DNA from: Sphingomonas aurea
GTDB taxonomy: Bacteria; Pseudomonadota; Alphaproteobacteria; Sphingomonadales; Sphingomonadaceae
Direction: 5' to 3'
DNA: 64,000 nucleotides
Assembly: GCF_030678875.1 (NCBI RefSeq)
Contig: NZ_JAUUDS010000010.1
Coordinates: 24,899 to 88,898, forward strand
Below, piece after piece: positions 44,115 to 52,826 of this stretch (the first letter of the stretch is position 1; each line of letters begins with the position of its first letter). The notes under the pieces are model-generated. The model saw nothing but the letters and a program-made list of their open reading frames with translations, did no database searches and was not told where the DNA came from. The position numbers were made by a program, and so were the translations under genes.

Positions 44115-45179
44115 ATGACCGATACTCTCGCCGCCGATCGCGCCCCTGTCTCTGTCGGCGTCTCCGTCGGCGCCGAGCGCCTGACCCGCCGGATGGCGCG
44201 GGGCGCCGCGTTCCTGGGCAGCGAGGTCGCGATCCTGGGCGGGGCGATGTCGTGGGTCAGCGAGCGCAATCTGGTAGCCGCCATCTCGAATGCCGGCGGC
44301 TTCGGGGTGATCGCGTGCGGGGCGATGACGGTGGACCTGCTCGACCGCGAGATCGCCGCGACGAAGGCGCTGACGACCAAGCCGTTCGGCGTCAACCTCA
44401 TCACCATGCATCCCGACCTGATGGACCTGATCGCGGTGTGCGGGCGCCACGGCGTCGGCCATGTCGTGCTCGCCGGCGGACTGCCGCCCAAGGGGTCGCT
44501 GGAGGCGATCAAGGCGACGGGGGCGAAGGTGATCTGCTTCGCCCCGGCGCTATCGCTGGCAAAGAAGCTGATTCGCTCGGGCGTCGACGCGCTGGTGGTC
44601 GAGGGGATGGAGGCAGGCGGCCATATCGGCCCGGTATCCACCAGCGTGCTGGCGCAGGAGATCCTGCCCGAGGTCGCCGATCAGGTGCCGGTGTTCGTCG
44701 CTGGCGGCATCGGCCGGGGTGAGGCGATCGCCGGCTATCTCGACATGGGGGCAGCGGGGGTCCAGCTCGGCACCCGCTTCGTCTGTGCGACCGAGTCGAT
44801 CGCGCACGCCAATTTCAAAAAGGCGTTCATCCGCGCCTCGGCCCGCGACGCGGTGGCGAGCGTCCAGATCGACCCGCGCCTGCCGGTCATCCCGGTGCGT
44901 GCACTGAAGAACGCTGGCGGCGAACTGTTCACCGCCAAGCAGCGCGAGGTCGCCCAGGCGCTCGACGAGGGCGGCGTCGCCATGGCCGAGGCGCAGTTGC
45001 AGATCGAGCATTACTGGGCCGGCGCGCTGCGCCGTGCGGTGATCGACGGCGATGTCGAGCATGGCTCGGTGATGGCCGGCCAGTCGGTCGGCATGGTCAC
45101 GCGCGAGGAGCCGGTGACCGCGATCATCGCCGAACTGATGGCCGAGGCCGCCGCGGCGCTGGACAAGCGCGCCGCCTGA
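44115..45179 (+). CDS. nitronate monooxygenase-like FMN enzyme
   Basis: 354-aa TIM-barrel flavoprotein of the NMO/FabK/2-nitropropane dioxygenase superfamily. Features: SWVSERNLVAAISNAGGFGV, KPFGVNLITMHPDLMDLI, DALVVEGMEAGGHIGP (catalytic-region EAGGH), VFVAGGIGRGEAIAGYLDMG and VQLGTRFVCATES. A His in the NMO position (AGGH) is present. It might oxidise propionate-3-nitronate or act as an enoyl reductase; the long C-terminal region (IEHYWAGALRRAVIDGD) fits NMO class proteins. Downstream of lysC by 59 nt, same strand. Confidence 0.88.
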   Translation: MTDTLAADRAPVSVGVSVGAERLTRRMARGAAFLGSEVAILGGAMSWVSERNLVAAISNAGGFGVIACGAMTVDLLDREIAATKALTTKPFGVNLITMHPDLMDLIAVCGRHGVGHVVLAGGLPPKGSLEAIKATGAKVICFAPALSLAKKLIRSGVDALVVEGMEAGGHIGPVSTSVLAQEILPEVADQVPVFVAGGIGRGEAIAGYLDMGAAGVQLGTRFVCATESIAHANFKKAFIRASARDAVASVQIDPRLPVIPVRALKNAGGELFTAKQREVAQALDEGGVAMAEAQLQIEHYWAGALRRAVIDGDVEHGSVMAGQSVGMVTREEPVTAIIAELMAEAAAALDKRAA

Positions 45180-45249
45180 AATTCCCTGCAATCGCTGAAT
45201 GTTGAGACCGGTGCGGCAATTTGCCTCACCGGTGATGCCGCACGTCGGC

Positions 45250-45280
45250 TTGACGCGGCGTCGATCCGCGCGCCTAATCT
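45250..45280 (+). promoter_or_regulatory. candidate promoter upstream of the secreted protein gene
   Basis: TTGACG (45250-45255) and TAATCT (45275-45280) are separated by 19 bp, longer than the ideal 17. They lie about 100 nt before the gene at 45379 in a 199-nt gap. A weak stem (GTGCGGCA 45211-45218 with TGCCGCAC 45236-45243) lies upstream and may end the preceding transcript. Confidence 0.35.
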
Positions 45281-45378
45281 AGGTGAACGGCGGATGAACG
45301 CTGTTCGGTAAGGCGCGGTAGAGGGGAATAGCGGACAACTGGTTCTCACAAATCGGGCCGTAATTCAGGGGGTTGAAC

Positions 45379-46179
45379 ATGGGGTACGGGTTCGTGCTGG
45401 CGGTGGGGACCGCCGCATCGCTGCTCGCGGGAACGGTGTCTGCGACCGCCGCCGCTCAGGAAACGTCGCCGGCGGCAGGCATCGTCCCGGCCGTCGCGTT
45501 CGTTGAGGATGCGGAGCCGGTGATGCCGGCCGGCGGGTCGCCCAACTTCGTGCCGCCGGCCCGCGATGCCGCGGGCTATGCCACCCCGAATCGCAATCTG
45601 TCGCCCGAGGAGATGATCTGGCATGTCCGCGTCGCGCTGAACGTCGCGGCGCTTGGCTGTCGCGGAGCGGACGGGCCGGAGATGGTCAACGGCTACAACG
45701 CGCTCCTGACCGCGGACAAGGACCTGCTGGCCAGCGCCTCCACCGCGATGGGCGCCCGCTACAAGGCGCGCTATGGCAGTGCGTGGCAGGCGCGGCACGA
45801 TGACGCGATGACCAAGCTCTACAACTTCTGGGCACTGCCGCCGGTGCAGGCGAAGTTCTGCGGCACCGCTCTCCTGGTACTGCGCGAGTCCGCCACGGTG
45901 CAGCCGGCAGCCTTCGCGGCCTTTGCGGCGCAGGCGCTGCCGCGGCTGGAGGCGCCGATGATCGCGTTCTTCGGCGAGTTCGATGCCTATATCGGCGCGC
46001 GCGAGGCGTGGCGTACCCGCCGCGCCCGTGCCCAGATCGCTGCGGCGGTCCCCACCACGCCCGGCGCGGTCCAGGCTGCCGTCGTCTCGCCGGCGCCGGG
46101 ACAGGCAGTCGCGGTCGTCACGCCGCTCGCTGCGCCGCCGGCGATCGTGCCGGTCCGCGCCGGAGCGGGCGAGCCCTGA
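45379..46179 (+). CDS. secreted protein of unknown function
   Basis: 266 aa with a signal peptide (YGFVLAVGTAASLLAGTVSA, cleavage near AAAQE). The mature part has an Ala/Pro-rich lead, then a helical domain starting NRNLSPEEMIWHVRVALNVA, with two Cys (LGCRGADG and KFCGTALL) that may pair, a Lys/Tyr-rich YKARYGSAWQARHDDAMTKL stretch, and an Ala/Pro/Val-rich tail. No family recognised; proteins with this HxxRxxLNxAAxxC-like core are common and uncharacterised in sphingomonads as far as I recall. ATG preceded by CAGGGGG. Confidence 0.7.
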   Translation: MGYGFVLAVGTAASLLAGTVSATAAAQETSPAAGIVPAVAFVEDAEPVMPAGGSPNFVPPARDAAGYATPNRNLSPEEMIWHVRVALNVAALGCRGADGPEMVNGYNALLTADKDLLASASTAMGARYKARYGSAWQARHDDAMTKLYNFWALPPVQAKFCGTALLVLRESATVQPAAFAAFAAQALPRLEAPMIAFFGEFDAYIGAREAWRTRRARAQIAAAVPTTPGAVQAAVVSPAPGQAVAVVTPLAAPPAIVPVRAGAGEP

Positions 46180-46326
46180 TCCGCGATCACGGTTGAACCA
46201 GCCGGCTGAGGGATCTTCGCGGGACTTCGGCGATGGTCCCTCGCTGGCACCTCTTCCGCTGTCATCTCGGGCTGGTCCTGCTTTCACCGGTTGCAGGGGA
46301 ATGCTTCAGACCGGCTGGATCACACC

Positions 46327-46728
46327 CTAGCGGATCGGCGAGCCGATCGACCAGCGGTGCCCGAACGGGTCGACGACCTGGCCGTAGCGATCGCCCCAGA
46401 ACTGCTCGCCGACCGGCATGGTCAGCGTCGCGCCGGCCCGCACCGCGCGATCGGCCCAACGGTCGGCATCGTCGACCTGCAGGTGGATCGTCACACCCTG
46501 CGGCGGCGGCTCGTCATGGCCCATCCATTCCGGAAACTCGTCCGACAGCATCAGCCAGCCGCCGTTGATGCGCAGGCCGGCCTGCATCAGCCGCTGCCCG
46601 TCCTCGGCGACGTTGCGCTCGGTCACCGTCGCGCCGAACGCGCGCTGGTAGAAGTCGAGCGCCTCCATCCCGCGTCGCTGGCGGATCGTCAGGAACGGGG
46701 TCACCCCCGTGGTCGGCCGCTCGGTCAT
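46327..46728 (-). CDS. VOC (glyoxalase/PhnB-like) family protein
   Basis: 133 aa with two beta-alpha-beta-beta-beta repeats of the vicinal oxygen chelate fold: TPFLTIRQRRGMEALDFYQR, LRINGGWLMLSDEFPEWMGH, VTIHLQVDDADRWADRAV, and DRYGQVVDPFGHRWSIGS, the last being the usual PhnB/glyoxalase ending. Metal ligands are not certain. ATG with GGGGAG upstream; a longer frame from 46785 is less likely. Stands alone, divergent from ybgC (98 nt). Confidence 0.85.
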   Translation of the reverse strand: MTERPTTGVTPFLTIRQRRGMEALDFYQRAFGATVTERNVAEDGQRLMQAGLRINGGWLMLSDEFPEWMGHDEPPPQGVTIHLQVDDADRWADRAVRAGATLTMPVGEQFWGDRYGQVVDPFGHRWSIGSPIR

Positions 46729-46826
46729 CGCATTCTCCCCTGTTGCCCTGGCCATGATGCTACGCCGCGCAGGGATCGACGCCAACCGGGTTCCTTCAGT
46801 CGGATTAACCGGTTAACGGAGCTGTC

Positions 46827-47285
46827 ATGACGGCCGTGGATCAGCCGAGCGAGGGACGCTTCGTCGACCGGGAGCACCGCTTTCCGGTCCGCGTCTATTT
46901 CGAGGACACCGACCTGTCGGGCGTCGTCTATCACGCCAATTACCTGCGCTACATGGAGCGCGCCCGCTCGACGATGCTGCGCCAGGCCGGGATCGACCAG
47001 CGCGCCGTGCACGAGGCGGGGGAGGGGGCCTATGTCGTCGCCGACCTCCAGATCCGCTACCGCGCGCCGGCACGCCTCGACGACGCGCTGCTCGTCGCGT
47101 CGCGCGTCGTCGAAGTCGGACCGGCGCGCGTGGTCATTCATCAGACAGTCAGGCGCGACGCGCTTGTGCTTACCGACGCCCGCGTCGTCGCCGCCCTGGT
47201 GACGCCTGCGGGACGGCCGCGGCGCCAGCCGCGCGCCTGGACGGACATCTACCAGCGCTTGCTGTGGCAGGGGGCCCACGAATGA
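46827..47285 (+). CDS. ybgC: tol-pal system-associated acyl-CoA thioesterase
   Basis: 152-aa hotdog-fold thioesterase. RVYFEDTDLSGVVYHANYLRYMERARS holds the YbgC signature with the catalytic Asp (DTDLSGVVYH). Further DLQIRYRAPARLDDALLV and RVVIHQTVRRD. First gene of the Tol-Pal operon; overlaps tolQ by ATGA. In other bacteria YbgC acts on acyl-CoAs in phospholipid metabolism; its role for the Tol system is unclear. Confidence 0.95.
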   Translation: MTAVDQPSEGRFVDREHRFPVRVYFEDTDLSGVVYHANYLRYMERARSTMLRQAGIDQRAVHEAGEGAYVVADLQIRYRAPARLDDALLVASRVVEVGPARVVIHQTVRRDALVLTDARVVAALVTPAGRPRRQPRAWTDIYQRLLWQGAHE

Positions 47286-47974
47286 ATCCGGTGTTCAACA
47301 TGGAATCGGCGACGCTGTCGCCCGTCGCGCTGTTCCTGCAGGCGGACTGGGTGGTGAAGCTCGTCATGCTCGGGCTGGTGCTGGCCAGCATCTGGACCTG
47401 GGCGATCATCCTGTCCTTCTCCGCCCGGGTCCGCCGCACCCGCAAGGAGATGGCCAAGTTTGAGCGCGAGTTCTGGAAGACCGACGATATCGACGCGTTC
47501 CACCGCGCCAAGGCCGACAGCGACCTGCCGTCCGCCCGCGTCTTCGCGGCGGGCGTGCAGGAATGGCGTCGCTCGACCGCAGGCAAGTCGATCGACCGCG
47601 ACGGCACGCGCGAGCGGCTGGCGACGTCGATGGGCGCCGCCGTCGCGCTGGAGGTGGAGACGCTGTCCGATCGGCTCAACATCCTGGCGACAGTCGGCTC
47701 GGTCGCGCCGTTCGTCGGGCTGTTCGGCACCGTCTGGGGCATCATGCGCAGTTTCACCAGCATCGCGCAGGCGCAGAACTCGTCGCTGGCGGTGGTCGCG
47801 CCGGGCATCGCCGAGGCGCTGTTCGCGACCGCGATCGGCCTGTTCGCGGCGATCCCGGCGGTGATCGCCTACAACCGCTTCAGCCACGGCGTGAACAAGG
47901 TCGAGGCGGGGTTGAACCGCTTCGCCGACGGGTTCCACACCACCCTGTCGCGCCAGCTCGACGACGAGCGCTGA
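47282..47974 (+). CDS. tolQ: Tol-Pal system protein TolQ
   Basis: 230-aa inner-membrane proton-channel subunit with three helices: VVKLVMLGLVLASIWTWAIIL, then a cytoplasmic domain, then ILATVGSVAPFVGLFGTVWGIMRSF (helix II with the family Thr/Gly motif) and VVAPGIAEALFATAIGLFAAIPAVIAYN (helix III). Works with TolR and TolA to energise outer-membrane invagination at division. tolR begins 13 nt later. Confidence 0.96.
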   Translation: MNPVFNMESATLSPVALFLQADWVVKLVMLGLVLASIWTWAIILSFSARVRRTRKEMAKFEREFWKTDDIDAFHRAKADSDLPSARVFAAGVQEWRRSTAGKSIDRDGTRERLATSMGAAVALEVETLSDRLNILATVGSVAPFVGLFGTVWGIMRSFTSIAQAQNSSLAVVAPGIAEALFATAIGLFAAIPAVIAYNRFSHGVNKVEAGLNRFADGFHTTLSRQLDDER

Positions 47975-47987
47975 GGGAGGCTCCGCG

Positions 47988-48416
47988 ATGGCGATGAACC
48001 TGCCCTCCCACCGCCGCGGCCGCCGCGCGCCGATGGCGGAGATCAACGTCACGCCGCTGGTCGACGTGATGCTGGTGCTGCTCATCATCTTCATGGTGAC
48101 GGCGCCGCTCTTGACCGCGGGCGTGCCGGTGAACCTGCCCGACGCGCGTGCCAAGGCGCTCGATCAGGACCAGAAGCCGATCCAGCTGTCGATCGACCGC
48201 CAGGGCAAACTGTTCCTGGGCGAGGACGAGGTGACCGAGGCGGCGCTGCCCGCGAAGCTGGAGGCGCTGCGCGCCGGCGGCACGGCGGAGCAGCCGCCGC
48301 AGGTCTATCTGCGTGCCGACCGCGCGCTCGATTATGGCCGGGTGATGCGGGTGATGGGCGAGCTGAACCGCGCCGGGCTGAACCGCGTCGCGCTGCTGAC
48401 CGTCGAGAGCAACTGA
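47988..48416 (+). CDS. tolR: Tol-Pal system protein TolR
   Basis: 142 aa, ExbD/TolR family. Basic N-terminus RRGRRAPMAEINVTPLVDVM with the essential Asp in VTPLVDVMLVLLIIFMV (single helix), then the periplasmic domain ending RVMRVMGELNRAGLNRVALL. The stop overlaps the tolA ATG by one base (TGATG). Confidence 0.96.
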   Translation: MAMNLPSHRRGRRAPMAEINVTPLVDVMLVLLIIFMVTAPLLTAGVPVNLPDARAKALDQDQKPIQLSIDRQGKLFLGEDEVTEAALPAKLEALRAGGTAEQPPQVYLRADRALDYGRVMRVMGELNRAGLNRVALLTVESN

Positions 48417-49360
48417 TGGAGCGGGGCGAGAAGATCGCGCTGGGAGCAGCGGTCGCGGGGCACGTCGTGCTCTTCGGCCTGCTCTCGGTCGGCTTCCTCG
48501 CTACCCCGAATCCCGAGCAGCTGACCGCCAAGCCGATCGAGGTGTCGCTGGCGGAGGATGTCGCGCTGGAACAGGCGTCGCCCAATCCCACTGCGGAGGC
48601 CGCGCCCTCGGTGGCGCCGGAACAGGGCGCGCCGGAGGATGCCGCCGCGCCCGAACCCGCGCCGCCGGAGCCTGCGCCAGAGCCGGCGCCGCAACCCGCC
48701 CCCGCGCCGCCGCAGCCCCGCCCCGAACCGGCGCCGCGCGCCGCCCGGCCCGCACCGGCGCCGGTCCCCGCACCTAAGCCCAAGCCGCAGCCACGGCCGA
48801 CGCCCGCGGCCGAACCGAAGCCCGCGCCCACCAAGCCAGCGCCCAAGGCCGCGCCGGCAAAGCCTGCCCAGACCGCGCCCGCCAGGCCGGCGGCGACGAA
48901 GGGCAGCGGCAAGTCGCCGACCGCAACGGCGTCGCGCCCGCGCGGCTCGCGGCTGGGCGACGATTTCCTCAAAGGGCTGAGCGACCGCGACACGCCGAGC
49001 CGGACCGAGGCGGCGCCGGCCGCGAAGATGGGCGCGCAGGCTGCCGCGGATATCGGCTCAGCGATCCTGCGCCAGGTCCAACCCTGCGCCAATCGGCAGG
49101 TCACCCCCGGTCCGGGCGCCGAGCGCATCCGCGTCGCGATCAACCTGAAGCTCAATCGCGACGGCAGCCTCGCGGCGCGCCCGCGCGTCGTCGGGCACAG
49201 CGGCGTCGACGGCGACAACGAGCGCTATGTCGCGCGGGTCGACGACCTCGCCATCGCCACCTTTGTTGGATGCTCGCCGCTGCGCGGGCTTCCCGAAGAG
49301 CTTTACGACGTTCAGAATGGCTGGAGCAGTTTCACGCTCCGCTACAAGCTGCCAGGATAG
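48416..49360 (+). CDS. tolA: TolA-like energy transducer
   Basis: 314 aa. One N-terminal helix (ALGAAVAGHVVLFGLLSVGF), a long Pro/Ala/Glu/Lys-rich spacer (about 55-165, repeats of PAP, PEP and PKP), and a C-terminal TonB/TolA-like domain (about 205-314) with two Cys (QPCANR and FVGCSP) that could pair. Spacer composition differs from the helical Ala/Lys/Glu-rich linker of E. coli TolA and looks more like TonB; context makes it TolA. tolB follows after 1 nt. Confidence 0.9.
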   Translation: MERGEKIALGAAVAGHVVLFGLLSVGFLATPNPEQLTAKPIEVSLAEDVALEQASPNPTAEAAPSVAPEQGAPEDAAAPEPAPPEPAPEPAPQPAPAPPQPRPEPAPRAARPAPAPVPAPKPKPQPRPTPAAEPKPAPTKPAPKAAPAKPAQTAPARPAATKGSGKSPTATASRPRGSRLGDDFLKGLSDRDTPSRTEAAPAAKMGAQAAADIGSAILRQVQPCANRQVTPGPGAERIRVAINLKLNRDGSLAARPRVVGHSGVDGDNERYVARVDDLAIATFVGCSPLRGLPEELYDVQNGWSSFTLRYKLPG

Positions 49361-49361
49361 G

Positions 49362-50741
49362 ATGCCCATGTTCCGCCTCTCGCTCGCCTTCGCGCTCCTC
49401 GCCTCGACCGCTGCCGCGACCGCACAGCAGCCCGCGCCGGCTCCCGCACCGCAGGGACAAGCGCAAGGGCAGGGCGACGGCGGCCTGGTCGTCGATGTCG
49501 AGGGCGGCATCAGCGCGCCGACGCCGATTGCGATCCCCGTGATGCCGACTGCTGCGGTCGTGAACACGCCCGCCGGATCGACCGACACGCTGGGGCGCCA
49601 ACTCTCGGAGATCATCGCCAACGACCTGCGCGGCTCGGGCCTGTTCACCCCATTGGCGCCGGCCCAGTTGCGCGCGGTCGCCTTTCCGGAAGTGACCGCA
49701 CCGTCGTTCGACTATTGGCGCTCGACCCAGGCGCAGGCGCTGGTCCAGGGCTATATCCGCGCCAATGGCGATGGGACGCTGACGGTCGGCTGCTACCTGT
49801 TCGACGTGTCGGCGCAGCGCGAGCTGGTGAAGCAGGGCTTCGTCGTGCCGCCCGCCGACTGGCGCCGCGCCGCGCACAAATGCGCCGACACCGTCTATTC
49901 GCGCCTGACCGGCGAGGGGCCGTATTTCGACAGCCGCATTGTCTATGTCTCCGAAACGGGACCGAAGGCGAAGCGGATCAAGCGCCTCGCGATCATGGAC
50001 CAGGACGGCGCAAATCACCGCTTCCTGACCAACGGTCAGGCGATCGTGCTGACCCCGCGTTTCGCGCCGAACCAGCAGTCGATCGTCTATATGAGCTATG
50101 CGGGCCGCATCCCGTCCATTTATGTCTACGATATCGGTTCGGGGCGGCAGCGACTGGTGGCGCAGAATGTCGCCACCACCTTCGCGCCGCGCTTCTCGCC
50201 GAACGGGCAGTGGATCCTGTTCTCGATGGCGACCAACGGCAATACCGACATCTACCGGGTGTCGAGCCAGGGCGGCACGCCGCAGCGGCTGACCACCTCG
50301 CCCGGCATCGACACCGGCGGCAGCTACTCGCCCGACGGGTCGAAGATCGTGTTCGAGAGCGACCGCTCGGGCGGCCAGCAGATCTATGTCATGAACGCCG
50401 ATGGATCGAACCAGCAGCGGATCAGCTTTGGCGGCGGGCGCTACGCCACCCCGGTGTGGAGCCCGCGCGGCGACCTGATCGCCTTTACCAAGCTGGCCGG
50501 CAATTTCCGGATCGGCATCATGTCGCCATCGGGCGGCGGCGAGAAACTGCTGACCGACGACTGGTCGGACGAGGGGCCGAGCTGGTCGCCCAACGGCCGC
50601 GCCATCACCTTCTATCGCTCCGGTCGGGGTGCCGGCGGCACGGCTACGCTGTGGGTGGTCGACCTGACCGGCGTCAACGAGCGCCGCGTACCCACCCCGC
50701 TCAGCGGTTCCGATCCTGCCTGGGGTCCGCTACGTCCTTGA
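49362..50741 (+). CDS. tolB: Tol-Pal system beta-propeller protein TolB
   Basis: 459 aa, periplasmic. Signal peptide FRLSLAFALLASTAAATAQQ, N-terminal domain starting GLVVDVEGGISAPTPIAIPV, and a six-bladed propeller made of repeats such as PRFAPNQQSIVYMSY, PRFSPNGQWILFSM, GSYSPDGSKIVFESDRSGG, PVWSPRGDLIAFTK and PSWSPNGRAITFYR. Two ATGs (49362, 49368) follow CCAGGATAGG; the first is reported. Binds Pal and outer-membrane components. Confidence 0.96.
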   Translation: MPMFRLSLAFALLASTAAATAQQPAPAPAPQGQAQGQGDGGLVVDVEGGISAPTPIAIPVMPTAAVVNTPAGSTDTLGRQLSEIIANDLRGSGLFTPLAPAQLRAVAFPEVTAPSFDYWRSTQAQALVQGYIRANGDGTLTVGCYLFDVSAQRELVKQGFVVPPADWRRAAHKCADTVYSRLTGEGPYFDSRIVYVSETGPKAKRIKRLAIMDQDGANHRFLTNGQAIVLTPRFAPNQQSIVYMSYAGRIPSIYVYDIGSGRQRLVAQNVATTFAPRFSPNGQWILFSMATNGNTDIYRVSSQGGTPQRLTTSPGIDTGGSYSPDGSKIVFESDRSGGQQIYVMNADGSNQQRISFGGGRYATPVWSPRGDLIAFTKLAGNFRIGIMSPSGGGEKLLTDDWSDEGPSWSPNGRAITFYRSGRGAGGTATLWVVDLTGVNERRVPTPLSGSDPAWGPLRP

Positions 50742-50773
50742 TTCGACGACCATTACATGAAGGGAGACATTGT

Positions 50774-51295
50774 ATGGCCAAGCTGAAGACCACGCTTCTC
50801 GTTGCCGCCTGCGGCCTGGCGATCGCCGCCTGCGCCAAGAAGCGGCCCGAGGTGCTGCCGCCCGCGCCGGTGGAGACGCCCGCGACCGAGACGCCGACCG
50901 GCCCGACCGGCCCCGCCACCGGGGAGGTGACGCCGGGTTCGGCCGCCGATTTCCAGCGCTCGGTGACGTCGAACACCGTGCTGTTCGGGCTTGACCAGTA
51001 CGACATCGATCCGGCCGCGCGTGCGATCCTCGACAGCCAGGCGCAGTGGCTGGTCCGCTATCCCAACGTCCGCATCACTATCGAGGGGCATTGCGACGAG
51101 CGCGGCACGCGCGAGTACAATCTCGGCCTGGGCGATCGCCGCGCCAATGCCGCCAAGAACTATCTCGCGGCAAAGGGCATTGCCCCGGCGCGGATCACCA
51201 CGATCAGCTATGGCAGCGAGCGTCCTGCCGCGACCGGCTCCGACGAGCAGGCCTGGGCGCAGAACCGCCGCGCGGTGACCATCGTTCTGAACTGA
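50774..51295 (+). CDS. pal: peptidoglycan-associated lipoprotein
   Basis: 173 aa. Lipoprotein signal with lipobox IAAC, a Pro/Thr-rich linker, and an OmpA-like peptidoglycan-binding domain: TVLFGLDQYDIDP, ITIEGHCDERGTREYNLGLG, RRANAAKNYLAAKG, ISYGSERPAA. Anchors the Tol system to the cell wall. A cpoB (ybgF) gene, often next in the operon, is absent; a hairpin follows instead. Confidence 0.97.
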   Translation: MAKLKTTLLVAACGLAIAACAKKRPEVLPPAPVETPATETPTGPTGPATGEVTPGSAADFQRSVTSNTVLFGLDQYDIDPAARAILDSQAQWLVRYPNVRITIEGHCDERGTREYNLGLGDRRANAAKNYLAAKGIAPARITTISYGSERPAATGSDEQAWAQNRRAVTIVLN

Positions 51296-51331
51296 CGCCC
51301 TGAACTGGCGGGCGGTCCCTCGCGGATCGAC

Positions 51332-51366
51332 GAACGGCCGGCCGGGATCCTCCCGGTCGGCCGTTC
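51332..51366 (+). terminator. hairpin ending the Tol-Pal operon
   Basis: A 15-bp stem with one G-T pair: GAACGGCCGGCCGGG (51332-51346), loop ATCCT, CCCGGTCGGCCGTTC (51352-51366). It lies 37 nt after the pal stop. The following sequence has few T residues, so efficiency is uncertain. Confidence 0.7.
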
Positions 51367-51383
51367 TGCTGTGCGGCAGGCTC

Positions 51384-51419
51384 TTGCCAATTCCGATATT
51401 AGATATTAAAGTGATATCA
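51384..51419 (+). promoter_or_regulatory. candidate promoter with three GATATYA repeats (possible Arc-like operator)
   Basis: TTGCCA (51384-51389), a 17-bp spacer and TAAAGT (51407-51412) make a plausible -35/-10 pair. Overlapping the spacer and -10 are three copies of a 7-mer: GATATTA at 51395-51401, GATATTA at 51402-51408 and GATATCA at 51413-51419. This is one of the most A/T-rich spots in the window. The operon downstream encodes an Arc-like ribbon-helix-helix protein that could bind here. Binding is inference. Confidence 0.5.
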
Positions 51420-51440
51420 TAATAAAGGGGAGCTGCAGGG

Positions 51441-52334
51441 ATGACGATTTCCAACCTAACCGCCTCTCGCGAGACGCCGGCCTCGACCGCCAGCGGGCTG
51501 GCGATGCTCGGATTGCTCGCTCTCCTGGTGGTGGGCGCCATATTCTCGGTGTTCCAGCTGGCGAACGACCTCTGGCCACCGATCCTGTCGCTGATCCCGA
51601 TCGTGCTGGTGACCGCGGCGGTGTTCATCGCATGCGGCTTCTACATGCTCCAGCCCAATCAGGCGGCGGCGATCACGCTGTTCGGCGCCTATCGCGGCAC
51701 CGACCGGGCCTCGGGCCTGCGCTGGGTACTGCCTTGGCTGATCCGCCGGGTGATCTCGGTCCGCTCCAACAACGTCATTTCCGAGCGGATCAAGGTCAAC
51801 GACCTGCGCGGCAATCCGATCGAGATGGCGGCGCAGGTCGTCTGGCGCGTGACCGACACGGCGCAGGCGCTGTTCGACGTCGACGACTACCGCGCCTTCG
51901 TGAACGTGCAGATCGAGGCGGCGGTACGGACGATCGGCTCGCGCTATCCCTATGACGATTACGAGCATCAGGAGGTGACGCTGCGCGGCAATCACGACCA
52001 GGTCGGCGGCGAGCTGCGCGCCGAACTGATCGCGCGCCTGTCGGTTGCCGGCATCACCGTCGACGAGTGCGGCTTCACCCATCTCGCCTATGCGTCGGAG
52101 ATCGCCGGCGCGATGCTGCGGCGCCAGCAGGCCCAGGCGGTCGTTGCCGCGCGGCAGACGCTGGTCGAGGGTGCGGTGGGGATGGTCGAGATGGCGCTGG
52201 CGCAGCTGTCGGCCAAGAATGTCGTCGAACTGGACGACGAGCGGCGTGCGGCGATGGTGTCGAACCTGATGGTCGTGCTGTGCGGCGAGCGCGACACCCA
52301 GCCGGTCGTCAATGCCGGGTCGCTCTATCAGTAA
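51441..52334 (+). CDS. SPFH/Band 7 domain membrane protein
   Basis: 297 aa. Two adjacent N-terminal helices (about 19-45 and 50-68), then the SPFH domain: [80 protein letters not shown] and a C-terminal helical part with [21 protein letters not shown]. Belongs to the stomatin/prohibitin superfamily of membrane scaffolds. ATG preceded by AAAGGGGAG. The Arc-like gene starts on its stop codon (TAATG), so they are one unit. Confidence 0.88.
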   Translation: MTISNLTASRETPASTASGLAMLGLLALLVVGAIFSVFQLANDLWPPILSLIPIVLVTAAVFIACGFYMLQPNQAAAITLFGAYRGTDRASGLRWVLPWLIRRVISVRSNNVISERIKVNDLRGNPIEMAAQVVWRVTDTAQALFDVDDYRAFVNVQIEAAVRTIGSRYPYDDYEHQEVTLRGNHDQVGGELRAELIARLSVAGITVDECGFTHLAYASEIAGAMLRRQQAQAVVAARQTLVEGAVGMVEMALAQLSAKNVVELDDERRAAMVSNLMVVLCGERDTQPVVNAGSLYQ

Positions 52335-52546
52335 TGGCCGCCCCGCCGCGCAAGTCCTTCCCACTCCGCCTCGATCCGGCGCTCCATGCCGCGATCGAGC
52401 GGTCGGCCGCGGGCGACCTGCGCAGCATCAACGCGCAGGTGGAATGCCTGCTGCGCGAGGCGCTGGCCCGGCGGGGCGTGAAGCTGGACGCGCCGGCGCC
52501 GGTAAAGCGGGGTCGGCCGGCAAAGGAGAGCGACGATGCGGGATGA
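52334..52546 (+). CDS. Arc-like ribbon-helix-helix DNA-binding protein
   Basis: 70 aa. KSFPLRLDPALHAAIERSAA followed by GDLRSINAQVECLLREALAR fits the Arc/MetJ ribbon-helix-helix fold: a beta strand (FPLRLD), helix A, and helix B with SINAQVECLLREAL. A basic tail (VKRGRPAKESDD) with an AT-hook-like RGRP follows. It is coupled to the SPFH gene and overlaps the next ORF by 11 nt. Probably an autoregulator; no toxin gene is evident. Confidence 0.85.
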   Translation: MAAPPRKSFPLRLDPALHAAIERSAAGDLRSINAQVECLLREALARRGVKLDAPAPVKRGRPAKESDDAG

Positions 52547-52781
52547 CGATGCGTGGTTCGTACCGAAGCGATTCGGTTTCGGATTCCGGCCGGCGAACTG
52601 GCGCGGCTGGCTGGCCACGATCCTCTATCTCGCCATCGTCCTGACTCTCGCCAACGCGCCGCTGCGGCCGGATGTGCTGCGCGGGGCGCTGATCGCGATC
52701 GTGACCGCCGGATATCTCGTGCTGGCGGCGCATCACACGCGTGGCGGACTGGCGTGGCGCTGGGGCGAGAAGGACCGATGA
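52536..52781 (+). CDS. small two-helix membrane protein
   Basis: 81 aa: a soluble aromatic-rich lead (DDDAWFVPKRFGFGFRPANW), two helices (LATILYLAIVLTLANAPL; GALIAIVTAGYLVLAAHHT), and a short basic tail. No domain recognised. It overlaps the Arc-like gene by 11 nt and is the third gene of the SPFH unit. The W/P/F-rich opening is the kind seen near SPFH genes in sphingomonads, from memory. Confidence 0.75.
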   Translation: MRDDDAWFVPKRFGFGFRPANWRGWLATILYLAIVLTLANAPLRPDVLRGALIAIVTAGYLVLAAHHTRGGLAWRWGEKDR

Positions 52782-52826
52782 TGATGGCCGCATTGGCGCT
52801 GGTCGACGCGGTTTCGACCTTCGTGA

